The position numbers were made by a program, and so were the translations under genes. A stretch of 64,000 nucleotides of DNA from contig NZ_CP012545.1 of assembly GCF_004803835.1 (NCBI RefSeq), positions 1,488,001 through 1,552,000 of the forward strand, in the 5' to 3' direction. Each line of letters starts with the position of its first letter. Position 1 is the first letter of the stretch. Below are positions 10,416-20,059 of the stretch, piece after piece. The notes below the pieces were generated by a model, which saw nothing but the letters and a program-made list of their open reading frames with translations, searched no databases and was not told where the DNA came from. The DNA comes from Campylobacter sp. RM6914 (GTDB taxonomy: Bacteria > Campylobacterota > Campylobacteria > Campylobacterales > Campylobacteraceae).

Positions 10416-11477
10416 TTAACGATGCGTTTTTAGAAGATAAAGAGCATAAAGCATGAGACCAAAAACTGGCAAAACTATGCCAAGCTCAGGCAAGATGACC
10501 GAATTTTGAGAAAATTTACCAAGCACAAACAGCAATCCCCAAACCACAAGCGTGCTCACAACAAAGACAAATGTAGCAAACGCAAGGTTAAAAAACCTAC
10601 CCGTAACAGGCAGATGATAGTAAAGTATAAGCACTAAAAACGGTGCGAAAAACGGTGCTATCGCAAGCGTATAAAAAACCGACTTAGCTCCGTCAAGCTC
10701 AACGCCTTCGTCTTTAAACGTAAAGATAAAATCAAGCACATCAGGTATACTAAAACTCGTTCTCTCACTCGTGTTTGCGCTTTGGATGCTTTTTGGGGTA
10801 AATCCCTTGAGCCCTTGACTGCGGGAGATATTTTGCACTTCAAGACCTTTTGCGCCAAGCTCTAAATTTGACGGCAAATATGTAACATTCATGTCTTTTA
10901 GTAACCATCTATTATCTTGAAAGTCGGCACTTTTAGCAAATGCGGTTGAGACTAAATTTGTGCCGTTTATATCAAAAATTCGCAAGTCGTTAGCAGTTTT
11001 TTCAAGTAAATTTAGCTCTTTTATATATATAAATTTGCCCTCGAATTTTAAAAAAGTATCGGTTGTGCTTTTACCAAAAGTAGCATTTGCGATATTTTTT
11101 TGAAATTCGTATGCGTATGCAAACGGGGTGCAATTTAACCCAACGTATATAATCGTTACACATAAAGATATAAAAAACGGCGGTAAAATAAGTGCGTTTT
11201 TACTCACACCAAGAGCATAAAAACTGATAAGTTCGTTAGAGCGAACCATATTTATATGCGCTACGATAATAGCAAAAACAAGCGAGATCGGCATAACGTA
11301 AGATGTTGCCGTAAGCATTGTAAGACCAACATAAAGCAACTGCAAGTTTGCAGAACTCGGTAGATCTTTTAAATTTGTAAGTAGATCAATACCGACATAA
11401 AAAAGCTCAAGTGCAAGAAAGATTATCAAAAACGACTTTAGATAAACCCAGCCGACATATCTGGCATAAAGATTCAT
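10416..11477 (-). CDS. lptG: LPS export permease, LptF/LptG family
   Basis: 353 residues of the YjgP/YjgQ family. The protein has N-terminal membrane helices ([22 protein letters not shown] and the next two), a periplasmic beta-jellyroll in the middle (~130-260) and C-terminal helices. This is the layout of LptF/LptG, the membrane halves of the LptB2FG transporter that pulls lipopolysaccharide from the inner membrane. Which of the two paralogues it is cannot be fixed from this sequence; LptG is the better guess by the pth neighbourhood known in C. jejuni. Start ATG 11477 overlaps the pth stop as ATGA. Confidence 0.85.
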   Translation of the reverse strand: MNLYARYVGWVYLKSFLIIFLALELFYVGIDLLTNLKDLPSSANLQLLYVGLTMLTATSYVMPISLVFAIIVAHINMVRSNELISFYALGVSKNALILPPFFISLCVTIIYVGLNCTPFAYAYEFQKNIANATFGKSTTDTFLKFEGKFIYIKELNLLEKTANDLRIFDINGTNLVSTAFAKSADFQDNRWLLKDMNVTYLPSNLELGAKGLEVQNISRSQGLKGFTPKSIQSANTSERTSFSIPDVLDFIFTFKDEGVELDGAKSVFYTLAIAPFFAPFLVLILYYHLPVTGRFFNLAFATFVFVVSTLVVWGLLFVLGKFSQNSVILPELGIVLPVFGLMLYALYLLKTHR

Positions 11478-12022
11478 ATCTCTACGCCTTTTTTGATGCT
11501 AAATTTCTGAGAAATAGCATTTATATCGCTTTTTAAAAGCTCAACTACGGCCTCTTTGCAGTGAATTAAAATTTTATCTAAATACTCTTTTTCGGCTTGG
11601 CTAAATTCGCCTAAAACAAAATTTGCCGCATTTCCCTTGCGTCCGATACCGATACGAACACGCTCATAGTCGTTGCCGATAAGATTATCGATAGACTTTA
11701 TACCGTTGTGTCCGCCGCTACTTCCGCCTTTTTTAAATCTTACTGCGCCGAAATTTAGATCCAAATCGTCATGTATCACTATAATTCTATCAGGTTTATA
11801 AAAGTCATTTACGGCCTTTACGCTATTGCCTGATAAATTCATATAAGTTTGAGGTTTTAAAAGTAAGGTATTTTTAAATTTATAAAGTTCGCCTTGAAAT
11901 TTAGCCGAACTAACATCGATAAATTCAGGACTCTTAAGTAGATCTATCAGCATAAAGCCGACATTGTGTCTTGTGTTTTCATACTGTTTTGTGGGGTTTC
12001 CAAGCCCCACGATAAGCGTCAT
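11474..12022 (-). CDS. pth: Peptidyl-tRNA hydrolase
   Basis: 182 residues. Pth releases peptides from prematurely dropped peptidyl-tRNA. It begins [22 protein letters not shown], holding the conserved Asn and the catalytic His, and has [12 protein letters not shown] and VIHDDLDL with the catalytic Asp, then GGHNGIKSI. The ATG at 12022 is preferred over the TTG one codon upstream; AAGG lies nine bases before it. It sits 9 bp from rplY and overlaps lptG, so the three form one unit. Confidence 0.97.
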   Translation of the reverse strand: MTLIVGLGNPTKQYENTRHNVGFMLIDLLKSPEFIDVSSAKFQGELYKFKNTLLLKPQTYMNLSGNSVKAVNDFYKPDRIIVIHDDLDLNFGAVRFKKGGSSGGHNGIKSIDNLIGNDYERVRIGIGRKGNAANFVLGEFSQAEKEYLDKILIHCKEAVVELLKSDINAISQKFSIKKGVEI

Positions 12023-12031
12023 CAACCAGCC

Positions 12032-12568
12032 TTATCTAGCTTTGATAACCCCAAGAACAGCAACACGATCCGCATCAACGATAGTGACACCTGCAGGAAC
12101 TGCTATGTCACGAACCAAGATCGTATCATCAACGTCAAGCTTACTAACATCTACATCAAATGAATTTGGTAGATTTTCAGCTGTACATTTTACTGCTAAA
12201 CGACGCTTTGACTGGATCAAAACACCCTTGTTTTTAAGACCTATCGGAGTGCCTACAGGTTTAACAGGGATCATATATCTTGATACAACACCAGGAAGTG
12301 CCACTTTAAGGTCAACGTGTTTTAAGTCGTTTGTTACAACGTCTCTTTGGTAGTCAACAATAACAACGTTATATACCTTGTCGCCAACTTTTACATCAAA
12401 CGCAAGGGTCTCTTTTTTACGTGCCTCTTTTATAAAGTCATTGACTTTAAATGCAGCAGCAATATTCTCTAATCCCTTACCGTAAATGTTCGCGATTAGA
12501 TAACCATCTCTTCTTAAAGCCTTTGCAGACTTCTTACCGATACTCTCTCTAACGATACCTTCTAACAT
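12032..12568 (-). CDS. rplY: 50S ribosomal protein L25 / general stress protein Ctc
   Basis: 178 residues. This is the long CTC form: an L25 domain that binds 5S rRNA (residues ~1-90, starting [30 protein letters not shown]) followed by a TL5-type beta domain to the end. The long form is normal in Campylobacter; E. coli L25 is only 94 residues. The SD is AAAGGGTAACG just before ATG 12568. It leads the rplY-pth-lptG unit, with a TATACT -10 element about 30 bp upstream. Confidence 0.95.
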   Translation of the reverse strand: MLEGIVRESIGKKSAKALRRDGYLIANIYGKGLENIAAAFKVNDFIKEARKKETLAFDVKVGDKVYNVVIVDYQRDVVTNDLKHVDLKVALPGVVSRYMIPVKPVGTPIGLKNKGVLIQSKRRLAVKCTAENLPNSFDVDVSKLDVDDTILVRDIAVPAGVTIVDADRVAVLGVIKAR

Positions 12569-12597
12569 CGTTACCCTTTCATAAAAAATAAACGCCG

Positions 12598-12603
12598 AGT
12601 ATA
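12598..12603 (-). promoter_or_regulatory. Candidate -10 element of the rplY promoter
   Basis: Reading the minus strand, TATACT lies 30 bp before the rplY ATG in an AT-rich upstream segment, which fits Campylobacter sigma-70 promoters that rely on an extended -10 and periodic AT tracts rather than a -35 box. It touches the inverted repeat at 12602-12628. Confidence 0.5.
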
Positions 12604-12628
12604 TCTTAAATTTGTTAAATTTAAGATA
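12602..12628. repeat. Perfect 12-bp inverted repeat overlapping the rplY promoter
   Basis: TATCTTAAATTT, a GTT spacer, then its exact reverse complement. It lies between the pilT-like stop (12693) and the rplY start (12568), immediately behind the candidate -10. It could be an operator, or a weak hairpin ending pilT transcription. It has no following T-run, so a terminator is less likely. Confidence 0.5.
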
Positions 12629-12692
12629 AATTTAACCAACCAGTAAAGTCTAATTATAGCTTTATCGCCGGTATCGTGACGTTGTGTTTTGA

Positions 12693-13877
12693 TTACAATT
12701 TTTTTAGTGCGATTATATCATTGCCGATATCGTTTATGTTTTGCTCTTCGTTTGATGTCTTAGATCTTGATAAATTTACATTTTTTATCTTTATCTCAAG
12801 ATCGTTTCGTCTGCTTGACTTTTCTAATGCCTCATTGGCACTTATAATGTCGTCTGAGTAAAGCTCAAGCAAATGCTGGTCAAAAGTCTGCATACCATAG
12901 GTGTTTTTACTCTCGGAAATAGCCGTGTAAATATCATCAATCTTGTCATTTAATATCGTCTCTTTGATACGAGCGTTATTTATCAAAATTTCAACCGCAG
13001 CACGTCTTTTGCCATCTTTGGTTTGCGCAAGGCGCTGTGATATTATAGCGCTTAGAACCGATGTAAAAGTAAGTTTAACGCGGTTTTGCTCCTCTTTTTT
13101 AAACATATTTACGATTCTATTTATACTCTCTTTTGCGTCAAGAGTATGAAGGGTAGAAAGCACCAAGTGACCTGTTTCGGCAGCTCTAATCGCTGTTTCT
13201 ATCGTTTCTAAATCCCTCATTTCACCTACAAGTATGACATCCGGGTCTTCGCGCAAAGAGGCCCTAAGCGCATCGGCAAAATTTAAAGCATCCTGTCCGA
13301 TAGAGCGTTGGTTTATAATACTTAGTTCGTCCGAATAGACATACTCTATTGGGTCTTCAATGGTTATTATATGTTTTCTTTTGGTTTTATTGATGTGATT
13401 TATCATGCTGGCTAAAGTGGTTGTCTTGCCGCTACCAGTAGGTCCGGTTACCAGTATGATACCGCGATTTGTATTGTTACAAATTTTTTCAATCGAAGCA
13501 GGAAGTTTTAAGTCGTTAAAATTTGGAATTTTATTTGGTATTGTTCTAAAAACCGCCGACACACCTTCCATTTGGAAAAATATATTCACACGAAAACGAT
13601 AGTCGGAATTCAGCTTATGGGTAAAATCAACACTTAAGTTATTAACAAGATTTTTAAAATTTGAGCGCAAAAGCTCTTTTGCTAGAGTGATACCGTCCTC
13701 TCTTGAGAGAATTTTATCACTCATTTTTACTATCTCGCCGTTAAATCGGCCTCTGATATATCCGCCTGACTTAATGTGTAGGTCACTTCCTCCGCCATCT
13801 ACTAGACGTTTTAGGTATTCATTTAACTCATCTCTTAGCTTAAAGTTGAGTTTGCTGACATCAACGTCAAATTCCAT
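12693..13877 (-). CDS. pilT: PilT-like type IV pilus retraction ATPase
   Basis: 394 residues. The secretion-ATPase domain has Walker A (GPTGSGKTTTLASM), an Asp box (TIEDPIEYV), Walker B (DPDVILVGEMRD) and a His box (HLVLSTLHTLDA); the AIRAAETGHL signature is that of PilT rather than PilB/GspE. N-terminally GGSDLHIKSGG matches PilT's leading domain. PilT pulls pilin back into the inner membrane for twitching and DNA uptake. The protein runs ~50 residues past the usual PilT end with a charged, Asn-rich tail. No other pilus gene is in the window. It sits between tal and rplY, 9 bp from tal. Confidence 0.85.
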   Translation of the reverse strand: MEFDVDVSKLNFKLRDELNEYLKRLVDGGGSDLHIKSGGYIRGRFNGEIVKMSDKILSREDGITLAKELLRSNFKNLVNNLSVDFTHKLNSDYRFRVNIFFQMEGVSAVFRTIPNKIPNFNDLKLPASIEKICNNTNRGIILVTGPTGSGKTTTLASMINHINKTKRKHIITIEDPIEYVYSDELSIINQRSIGQDALNFADALRASLREDPDVILVGEMRDLETIETAIRAAETGHLVLSTLHTLDAKESINRIVNMFKKEEQNRVKLTFTSVLSAIISQRLAQTKDGKRRAAVEILINNARIKETILNDKIDDIYTAISESKNTYGMQTFDQHLLELYSDDIISANEALEKSSRRNDLEIKIKNVNLSRSKTSNEEQNINDIGNDIIALKKL

Positions 13878-13886
13878 ATTTCTCTC

Positions 13887-14885
13887 TTATTTTAGAGTCT
13901 TCATAATATTTTCAAATGCAACCACAAAGGCTTTTAGTCCATCATTTAAAAGCTCTTTATAAGCAAAGTTCATATCGATATCGGCATTATTTACAACTTC
14001 AAAAAAGCTCTCTATGCTCTCTTTGCTAGGGGCTTTTTTAGGTGTCGCTTTCTCTTTTATAAATTCTTTTATCGTATCAAGCGGAGCTGTATTTATAGAG
14101 TTTTCATACATTAGCTCACGAACATAATAATCAGCCCTTAGCTCACCGCCCTTAACGCCTGTGCTAGCAAAAAGCGCGCGAACATTTGGTAAATTTCTAT
14201 CTTGTATGATGTGATAAATTTTTGCGGCGTTCATTATGCCAATTTGCCCTTTAGGTAGACTTTTTTGCGCCATTTTCTCATCAAGAAGTCTATCAAAACG
14301 GCTAACAAAAATACTTATAACGCCTTTTGGTAGCGGAGTATTTGGGAAGCGTCGCTTATAAATTTCAGCTCCTGCCTCAAAAGCGTCAAGACAATTTTGT
14401 GCTTGCTCAGGTGAAAAGATAAGAGTTGCATTTACGCTTATACCTTTTGCCATAAGCGCGCTCATAGCTGTAAAACCCTCTTTTGTGGCAGGAACTTTTA
14501 TCATCACATTTGGCATGCCGATACTTGCATGAAGTCTAACACCCTCTTCTATGGTTGCATTTGTATCATCTGATAAATTTGGATCAACTTCAATACTAAC
14601 AAAACCGTCGTCATCATTTACGTAATTTTTAAGCATCTTACATGCAGCCATCTTAATATCTTGAGTAGCCAATGTCTCGTAAATGCTTTTTGGATGGCGT
14701 TTATCACTTTTTAATATCGACTCTTTATACGCCTGTGAACTTGAAAAAGCGCTTTTAAATATCGCCGGGTTACTTGTAGCCCCGTTTATAATCTCTTTAT
14801 TTAAAAGCTCTAAAAATTCATTATCCAAAAACTCACGTTCAATAAAATCACACCAAAGTGAAAATTTTACATTATTGTCATACAT
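13887..14885 (-). CDS. tal: Transaldolase
   Basis: 332 residues. Transaldolase of the pentose phosphate pathway transfers a dihydroxyacetone unit from sedoheptulose-7-phosphate to glyceraldehyde-3-phosphate. Seen: NGATSNPAIFKSAF at the N-terminus, VSIEVDPNLSDD, NVMIKVPATKEGFTAM with the Schiff-base Lys, and VNATLIFSPEQA. It has the longer, Mycobacterium-like subfamily length. Its stop is 9 bp before pilT and its start follows the serB stop by 2 bp, so it is part of the cheV-cheA-cheW-serB-tal run. Confidence 0.95.
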   Translation of the reverse strand: MYDNNVKFSLWCDFIEREFLDNEFLELLNKEIINGATSNPAIFKSAFSSSQAYKESILKSDKRHPKSIYETLATQDIKMAACKMLKNYVNDDDGFVSIEVDPNLSDDTNATIEEGVRLHASIGMPNVMIKVPATKEGFTAMSALMAKGISVNATLIFSPEQAQNCLDAFEAGAEIYKRRFPNTPLPKGVISIFVSRFDRLLDEKMAQKSLPKGQIGIMNAAKIYHIIQDRNLPNVRALFASTGVKGGELRADYYVRELMYENSINTAPLDTIKEFIKEKATPKKAPSKESIESFFEVVNNADIDMNFAYKELLNDGLKAFVVAFENIMKTLK

Positions 14886-14887
14886 TT

Positions 14888-15514
14888 TTAATCCAATATC
14901 CTTAAAATTTCGCGAAGATCTTTTGTATCAACACAGTGTGTTGCACTCTTTTTTAAAATTTCTTTTGCGCAAAAAGCAACGCTAATACCGGCATGCTTAA
15001 ACATCGAAGCATCATTTGCGCCGTCTCCTACGCACATAGTTTCATCTTTACTAACACCTAAAATTTTTTGCATACGCTTAATCATCTCGCCTTTTGAGAA
15101 ACCAAACATCATTTCGCCGCCCACGAGCCCAGTTAAAACACCGTCTTTTTCATGCAAGATATTTGCAAAGCTCTCATCATAACCGATCTCTTCACGCATC
15201 AAATCAGTTGCTATATGAAAACCGCCGCTAAAAACGATAACCTTTATGCCACGCTCTTTTAGCCCTTTAACAAGCTCTTTTGCACCGTTCATTTGCTTTA
15301 AATTTGAACAAACTTCACTTACCAATGAAGTTGGCATGCCATTTAGCAAAGCCACTCTTTTACTCAAGCTTTCAAAAAAGTCAAGTTCGCCTTGCATAGC
15401 CTTTTTGGTTATCTCTTTTACTTTATCTCCTACACCATAAGCATCGGCGAGAATATCTATCGTCTCGCCGTCCATTAATGTGGAGTCAAAATCAAAAACA
15501 CAAAGCTTTATCAA
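14888..15514 (-). CDS. serB: Phosphoserine phosphatase
   Basis: 208 residues. A HAD-family hydrolase doing the last step of serine synthesis. Motif I is CVFDFDSTLMDGETID (nucleophile Asp and acid/base Asp), motif II is VIVFSGGFHIATD, and motif III/IV is CVGDGANDASMFKHAGISVAF. It lacks the N-terminal ACT domain found in E. coli SerB, as in C. jejuni. It lies 14 bp from cheW. Confidence 0.95.
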   Translation of the reverse strand: MIKLCVFDFDSTLMDGETIDILADAYGVGDKVKEITKKAMQGELDFFESLSKRVALLNGMPTSLVSEVCSNLKQMNGAKELVKGLKERGIKVIVFSGGFHIATDLMREEIGYDESFANILHEKDGVLTGLVGGEMMFGFSKGEMIKRMQKILGVSKDETMCVGDGANDASMFKHAGISVAFCAKEILKKSATHCVDTKDLREILRILD

Positions 15515-15528
15515 ATTTGACCTCTACT

Positions 15529-16023
15529 TTAAAAATCGCGCTTTAAAAGACTTTCGACCTTTAAGATCGTAAGGATGTTTTGATCTCTTTTACCGATACC
15601 ATAAATCATGCCTTTATCTTTTATCAAAGTCTCAGGCGGCGGATCTATCCTGTTTCTATTTATACGAATAGCCTCTGTTAGCCTATCTATAACAAAGCCT
15701 GCGATATTTTCCTCATCCTTCATAACTATGTAGCGAGTACTAGCGCTTTGCTTACTTGCATTAAGCGAAAAACGCTTTCTTAGATCGATAAGAGGGATAA
15801 CATTACCCCTTAAGTTAAACACGCCAAGAACATACTCAGGCACACTAGGAACTCTTGTAAATTCTATCGGTTTAATGATCTCTTGTATGTTTAAAATAGG
15901 TATCGCGTACTCCTCTTCACCCACTACAAAACCAACTAGCTGGATAATATCCTCACTACTTTTTGAAGGCTCGTCGATCTGCTGTTTTTGCCTTTGTAAT
16001 ACTTCGTTTAGTTTATTGCTCAT
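15529..16023 (-). CDS. cheW: Chemotaxis coupling protein CheW
   Basis: 164 residues. CheW bridges chemoreceptors and the kinase CheA. After a ~25-residue polar leader the CheW fold begins (IIQLVGFVVGEEEYAIPILNIQEII) and shows RVPSVPEYVLGVFNLRGNVIPLIDLR, the family hallmark. It lies 10 bp after cheA on the minus strand, part of the cheV-cheA-cheW operon. Confidence 0.97.
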   Translation of the reverse strand: MSNKLNEVLQRQKQQIDEPSKSSEDIIQLVGFVVGEEEYAIPILNIQEIIKPIEFTRVPSVPEYVLGVFNLRGNVIPLIDLRKRFSLNASKQSASTRYIVMKDEENIAGFVIDRLTEAIRINRNRIDPPPETLIKDKGMIYGIGKRDQNILTILKVESLLKRDF

Positions 16024-16033
16024 ATCATACTCC

Positions 16034-18358
16034 CTACGGCAACTTTATATTTTTTCTAACAACGCTTTCAAGATACTCAGAAGAGTATGGCTTAGTAATA
16101 TACTCAGTCATTCCTACCTCAACACCTCTAAGCCTATCTGTTTTTGACGTCCTTGAAGTAACTGCTATAAGCGGTAAATTTCTATATTTTGAATACTTAC
16201 GAATTTCACCGGCTAAAGTATAACCGTCCATTCTAGGCATTTCTATATCAATTAAAACCGCGTCAAAAACGTGTTCGCCTGATTTTATTAAAGTTAAAGC
16301 TTCAACACCATTAGTTGCCTCTATGACAGTTACTCCAGTTGGCTCTAGTGATTTTTGCATTATCGTTCTATCCATTTTTGAATCATCAACGATAAGGACT
16401 TTATAATCACTCGGTTGCTCCTTAACTTTTTTGGCTTCTGCGTCTATTTCGGCTCTTATGTTTACTTTTATATCTTTTGCCATTTCCATCATTGCAGCAA
16501 CATCGATAATAAGAGTAACACGACCGTCACCTCTTATCGTAGCTCCCGCAATACCAGGGATATTTTGCAAATAATCCCCCATTGATTTAATAACAATCTC
16601 TTCTTGTCCGACAAGGGTATCTACTATGATACCGAGTTTTGTCTCGGCAACTCCGATTATAACAACATAAGTATGCTCTCCGCCATCAAACACCTTTCTA
16701 ACGCCAAATACATCAGAAAGCCTAACCAAAGATAAAACCTCATCACGTAAACGAAGAACGTTTTTGCCGTCTATCGTATAGATGTCGTCTATCGGCACGC
16801 GAACGGTTTCAAGAACGCTAGCAAGCGGTATAGCATAATACTCCTCTTGCGTTCCAACAAGTAGCGACTGGATAATCGCAAGTGTTAGAGGAATTTTTAG
16901 TTTTATAACAGTGCCTTTTCCAACTTCGCTTTCGATGTCGATTATGCCGTTTAGTTTTTCGATATTTGTCTTAACAACGTCCATACCAACACCGCGTCCA
17001 CTTACGTTTGTAACTTTTGCAGCAGTTGAAAATCCAGGTTTAAATATAAGACCAAATGCCTCTTTATCGCTCATTGTATCGGCTTCGCGCTCGGTTATTA
17101 TGCCTTTTTCGATTGATTTTGCTTTTAACATATCCACATCAAGACCCTTACCGTCATCAACGATTTCGATAACGATATGGTTGCCTTCGTTATAGGCTTT
17201 AAGCTCTACTGTGCCTTTTTCAGGTTTGCCGGCAGCCTTTCTTATCTCAGGATCTTCTATACCGTGGTCGCATGAGTTTCTAATGATATGCACTAGCGGA
17301 TCGCCTATCTCTTCAACGATAGACTTATCAAGCTCGGTCTCTTCACCTGAAATTTCAAGATCGATTTGCTTGCCAAGCTCGCGGCTAAGATCGCGTATCA
17401 TTCTAGGGAATTTATTAAACACTTTTGCTATCGGAAGCATTCTTGTTTTCATAACGGCAAGCTGAATATCTGTCGTTACCAAGCTTAAGCTTGAAACTAC
17501 TTGATTTAGCTCTTCAAGGAATTTTTCACCCTCGTATCTCTCTTCAACATCATCATAAATTTTAAGAAGTCTGTTTTTACCAAGAACAAGTTCGCCGATC
17601 AGGTTCATTAGGTGATCTAGTCTTTTAACCTCAACACGTATGGTTTGCTCTTGCGCAACTGTACCGCCGGCTTGTGCAGGGACTTTTTTGTCGGCATCTT
17701 CTTTTTTAGCAGCAGGTTTTGGCGCAGCAGCAGGTGCTGGAGTCGGAGCAGGAGTGCTTTGAGCAGCAGGAGCGTTTGTTTTTTTACTTGCTCGTCTGGC
17801 TTTGTCTTCGGCTTTTCTAACTTTTAAAAGACGCTCTATCTCAGCCTCTACTTCATCATCGCTTAGACTTGATAAATTTTCATCACTTATATCAAGTTCT
17901 TCTTCAGGCTGCGGGGCTACTTCAGGCTCAGGTGTTTGCTCAACAACAGGAGCTGCAACATGCGCTTCGCCTTCTGATATCACGGTTAATCTAGCACAAA
18001 TATCTTTAATATCTATACCTACGTCTTTGTCGTTGCCGTAATCACGAATGCCGTGCAATAAACCTTTCATCATATCAACAGACTCAAGCACAACGTCCAT
18101 AACATCAGGAGTAATTTTAAGCTCGCCTTTTCTAGCTTTATTTAACACGTCTTCCATGTGATGAGTAAGCTCGGTTAAAATATCAAAATTTAAAAAGCTT
18201 GAACTTCCTTTAACTGTGTGCGCAACGCGAAAAATTCTATTTAAAAGCTCAAGATCTTCAGGATTTGCCTCAAGCTCAACAAGGTCATGGTCTATCTGCT
18301 CAATAAGTTCGAAAGCTTCTATCAAGAAGTCTTCCATTATCTCTTTCATATCATCCAT
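16034..18358 (-). CDS. cheA: Chemotaxis histidine kinase CheA with C-terminal receiver (CheAY)
   Basis: 774 residues. Domains in order: HPt (1-~105) with the phosphorylated His47 in RVAHTVKGSSSF; a linker rich in Ala/Pro/Glu (~130-230); dimerisation; HATPase (~340-500) with HIIRNSCDHGIE, DDGKGLD and GRGVGMDVVK; CheW-like (~510-640); and a receiver domain (~650-774) with VLIVDDSKMDR and VLIDIEMPRMDG holding the phospho-acceptor Asp. A CheA-REC fusion is standard in Campylobacterota, where the fused receiver may act as phosphate sink. It follows cheV by 8 bp. Confidence 0.97.
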   Translation of the reverse strand: MDDMKEIMEDFLIEAFELIEQIDHDLVELEANPEDLELLNRIFRVAHTVKGSSSFLNFDILTELTHHMEDVLNKARKGELKITPDVMDVVLESVDMMKGLLHGIRDYGNDKDVGIDIKDICARLTVISEGEAHVAAPVVEQTPEPEVAPQPEEELDISDENLSSLSDDEVEAEIERLLKVRKAEDKARRASKKTNAPAAQSTPAPTPAPAAAPKPAAKKEDADKKVPAQAGGTVAQEQTIRVEVKRLDHLMNLIGELVLGKNRLLKIYDDVEERYEGEKFLEELNQVVSSLSLVTTDIQLAVMKTRMLPIAKVFNKFPRMIRDLSRELGKQIDLEISGEETELDKSIVEEIGDPLVHIIRNSCDHGIEDPEIRKAAGKPEKGTVELKAYNEGNHIVIEIVDDGKGLDVDMLKAKSIEKGIITEREADTMSDKEAFGLIFKPGFSTAAKVTNVSGRGVGMDVVKTNIEKLNGIIDIESEVGKGTVIKLKIPLTLAIIQSLLVGTQEEYYAIPLASVLETVRVPIDDIYTIDGKNVLRLRDEVLSLVRLSDVFGVRKVFDGGEHTYVVIIGVAETKLGIIVDTLVGQEEIVIKSMGDYLQNIPGIAGATIRGDGRVTLIIDVAAMMEMAKDIKVNIRAEIDAEAKKVKEQPSDYKVLIVDDSKMDRTIMQKSLEPTGVTVIEATNGVEALTLIKSGEHVFDAVLIDIEMPRMDGYTLAGEIRKYSKYRNLPLIAVTSRTSKTDRLRGVEVGMTEYITKPYSSEYLESVVRKNIKLP

Positions 18359-18366
18359 TTTTCACC

Positions 18367-19320
18367 TCATTTTGCAGATTTTGAGTGTGCTTCAATAACT
18401 TTTAGCACCTCTTGATAAAATATACTTGCATCAAATTTAGTAAGATACGCTGCACCGCCGGCTTCTTTGCTCTTGCCTTCGCTAAATTCATTACTTAAAG
18501 ATGAATTAAACACTATCGGAATATCCTTAAATCTCTCATCATCTTTAATGTGTGCCGCAAAGTGATAGCCGTCCATTTGAGGCATCTCGATATCACTAAG
18601 TATCACGCGAACCTCTTTATTAATATCCTCACCGTATCTTTCGTAAAGCTCATTCATCTTCTCTAGGCCTTCAACGCCGTTTTTAGCCTCAACTATATTT
18701 AGACCCATTTTTTCAAGCGCGTCTTTAACAAGTTTTCTAGCCGTAGAGCTATCATCAAGAACAAGAGCTATACCCTTTATCTTTCTGTCTTCGTCGATGT
18801 CAACATCAAGTTTTGGAGAGTAAATTCCAAGCTCTTCAACTATACTTTCAAGATCAAGTATAAGTAAAACTTCGTCATTTTCTATCCTGGTTACGCCGGT
18901 TATCTTGCCTTTATCAAGCGCACCGGCACTGCTAGCAAAATTTGCTGGCTCTATGTCTTTCCAGTTGATACGGCGAATTCTCTTTGCCTCATGAACGATA
19001 AATCCAATAAGTATCCCGCTAAATTCTGCGATGATAACGCGAGGTTTTATAACGACCCCTGCGCTTGGCTCTACTATATTCATCCATCTAGCTAAATTTA
19101 CAACAGGTATAACGACACCGCGCAAATCAAAAATTCCTTCAATATATTCAGGAACGCCCGGTAGTTCAGTGAGATTTGGCATTTTTATGATTTCACGCAC
19201 TTTTGCGACATTAACGCCGTATATACCCTCATATACCTTGTCTTTTGCCTCTTTAAAGATACGAAAATCAACAAGTTCCATCTCGTTTGAACCCGTTTTT
19301 AATACGTTGTCTCCAAACAT
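18367..19320 (-). CDS. cheV: Chemotaxis protein CheV (CheW-receiver fusion)
   Basis: 317 residues from ATG 19320. An N-terminal CheW-like domain (ELPGVPEYIEGIFDLRGVVIPVVN) is joined to a receiver domain (ALVLDDSSTARKLVKD, then VILSDIEMPQMDG with the phospho-Asp). CheV links receptors to CheA and helps adaptation. A longer reading to 19398 adds 26 residues that lie within the preceding gene; the ATG at 19320 overlaps that gene's stop as TGATG and begins MFGDNVLKTGSNEMELVDF, close to C. jejuni CheV, so it is chosen. Confidence 0.96.
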   Translation of the reverse strand: MFGDNVLKTGSNEMELVDFRIFKEAKDKVYEGIYGVNVAKVREIIKMPNLTELPGVPEYIEGIFDLRGVVIPVVNLARWMNIVEPSAGVVIKPRVIIAEFSGILIGFIVHEAKRIRRINWKDIEPANFASSAGALDKGKITGVTRIENDEVLLILDLESIVEELGIYSPKLDVDIDEDRKIKGIALVLDDSSTARKLVKDALEKMGLNIVEAKNGVEGLEKMNELYERYGEDINKEVRVILSDIEMPQMDGYHFAAHIKDDERFKDIPIVFNSSLSNEFSEGKSKEAGGAAYLTKFDASIFYQEVLKVIEAHSKSAK

Positions 19321-20042
19321 CAATGTCCTTTCAGACTCTTTCGAGCAAAATTTATTTTTTCGTCGCGGTATTCTACAATAAAATAACTTTGGTCGCACGC
19401 AAAAGCAGGAAGATTGACATAAATTTTATCGCCTATATCAAAAATTTCACCCTGATGATAGTGTCCCTCTATCACAATATCTGCGCTATAATGTCGCATT
19501 TTAGGGCTTATAAAGGCTTTGAAATTTGAAATTTTATAATCAAGCTTCTTAACGGTAAGTCTGTTTAAAATCCAATTTGAAATTTTAAATCCACACAAAA
19601 TATCTATAAAATTCATAAACATTAAAAACCATTCAAGCCTCAAAAATAAAAGCGCGTATTTGCTAACAAATGGCAAAAAATTATCACCATGAGCTATCTG
19701 CACGCTTTGAGCTAACTCGGTTTTAAAATTTACCGGTTGGGCGCTGATAGGAAAAACTTTAACATTTTTAAAGAGTGAGGAGAGGACAAAGTCGTGGTTG
19801 CCTTCGATGTAAATAACCTCTGTTTTAAGCGCTATTTTGTTGATAAGCTCGATGTGCTTTTCATAAAATTTCACTGTGTTTTTTGCATGAGCAGCCAAGA
19901 AGTCAAACATATCACCCATCAAAAAAAGTTGCGGCGCGCTTATCTCACCTCTATCAAAGCTTTGTAAAAATCTTAAAAAATCATCTCGGTTAACGTTTTC
20001 ATGGGCGTCAGAGATAAATATCGCACCGTTTTTTATTATCAT
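19320..20042 (-). CDS. UDP-2,3-diacylglucosamine hydrolase-like metallophosphoesterase (LpxH-like)
   Basis: 240 residues from ATG 20042. Calcineurin-type phosphoesterase motifs are present: AIFISDAHEN (D-x-H), LFLMGDMFDF (GDxxD), YIEGNHDF (GNHD) and VIEGHYHQG (GHxH). The family includes LpxH, which cleaves UDP-diacylglucosamine to lipid X before LpxB; lpxB lies three genes upstream, which favours that role. A TTG start at 20066 is possible but would overlap argC and has no SD; neither start has a strong SD. Confidence 0.75.
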   Translation of the reverse strand: MIIKNGAIFISDAHENVNRDDFLRFLQSFDRGEISAPQLFLMGDMFDFLAAHAKNTVKFYEKHIELINKIALKTEVIYIEGNHDFVLSSLFKNVKVFPISAQPVNFKTELAQSVQIAHGDNFLPFVSKYALLFLRLEWFLMFMNFIDILCGFKISNWILNRLTVKKLDYKISNFKAFISPKMRHYSADIVIEGHYHQGEIFDIGDKIYVNLPAFACDQSYFIVEYRDEKINFARKSLKGH

Positions 20043-20059
20043 TTCTTGCAAACGAGGTC

